Positions 1 to 64,000 of a stretch of DNA of 64,000 bases are shown here, piece by piece. The translations under genes and the position numbers were made by a program. The stretch comes from Orientallactaga sibirica. Taxonomy: Eukaryota; Chordata; Mammalia; Rodentia; Dipodidae. The stretch is from assembly GCA_036365145.1 (NCBI GenBank), contig JAEOAD010000004.1:51921001-51985000 (forward strand), in the 5' to 3' direction. The notes under the pieces are model-generated. The model searched no databases. It saw only the letters and a list, made by a program, of their open reading frames with translations, and was not told the DNA's origin. Positions within the stretch are counted from its first letter, which is position 1. Each line of letters opens with the position of its first letter.

Positions 1-37
1 GCTTGGATTAAAGGTGTGCCCCACCATGCTTGGCCAA
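1..37 (-). repeat. B1 SINE fragment at window edge
   Basis: The first bases match the reverse complement of a B1 5' end ('ggattaaaggtgtgcc', 'caccatgcttggcc'). The rest of the element lies outside the window. Bases 38-125 are the end of the preceding SCN3A intron, with a pyrimidine-rich run ('ctctatttttcctctttta') before the exon 1 acceptor. Confidence 0.7.
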
Positions 38-78
38 CTCCAGCTTTTGACAATCCCTATAAATCAAGATGGATTTAA

Positions 79-64000
<63,922 letters not shown>

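Overview
The window is mammalian genomic DNA holding the middle of one large multi-exon gene on the + strand: the voltage-gated sodium channel alpha subunit SCN3A (Nav1.3). I can place 18 coding exons (17 complete, the last cut by the window edge). Together they give about 3.6 kb of coding sequence, roughly 1,200 residues, from the domain I pore loop to the first part of domain IV S1. Every exon joins its neighbour in frame. All introns are GT-AG except one AT-AC intron. No other gene was found on either strand.

The host looks like a rodent. The introns carry many B1 SINEs, one B4-like SINE, one ID-like SINE, about 18 copies of a B2-like tRNA-derived SINE (box A 'tggcttagcggttaagg', box B 'ggttcgattc', core 'gccagatgcacaagg') and ORR1-like MaLR LTRs. 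The tRNA-SINE and this B1 subfamily are not the standard mouse/rat forms. From memory I associate them with jerboas (Dipodidae), but that is an inference and no search was run.

Layout: 0.1-0.9 kb, domain I pore and S6 (exons 1-2). 8.1-18.4 kb, the long cytoplasmic DI-DII linker (exons 3-5), including an internal splice donor that removes 49 codons. 19.2-31.3 kb, domain II and the ankyrin-binding part of the DII-DIII linker (exons 6-9). 42.0-44.4 kb, the end of that linker and domain III S1-S3 (exons 10-12). 55.0-60.2 kb, domain III voltage sensor, pore and S6 (exons 13-16). 61.8-64.0 kb, the IFM inactivation-gate linker and the start of domain IV (exons 17-18). The D, E and K of the DEKA selectivity ring are all visible; the A lies downstream.

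The introns hold a complete non-autonomous MaLR retrotransposon with 5-bp target duplications (10.8-12.7 kb), a solo MaLR LTR (55.4-55.8 kb), an older MaLR LTR (14.3 kb), an old L1 fragment (1.8-2.7 kb), MIR/L2 remnants, large polypyrimidine blocks grown mostly at SINE tails, and a four-copy 61-bp minisatellite about 80 bp upstream of the DIII pore exon. I found no undescribed biological system. The most useful leads are splicing features and local repeat structures inside this known gene.
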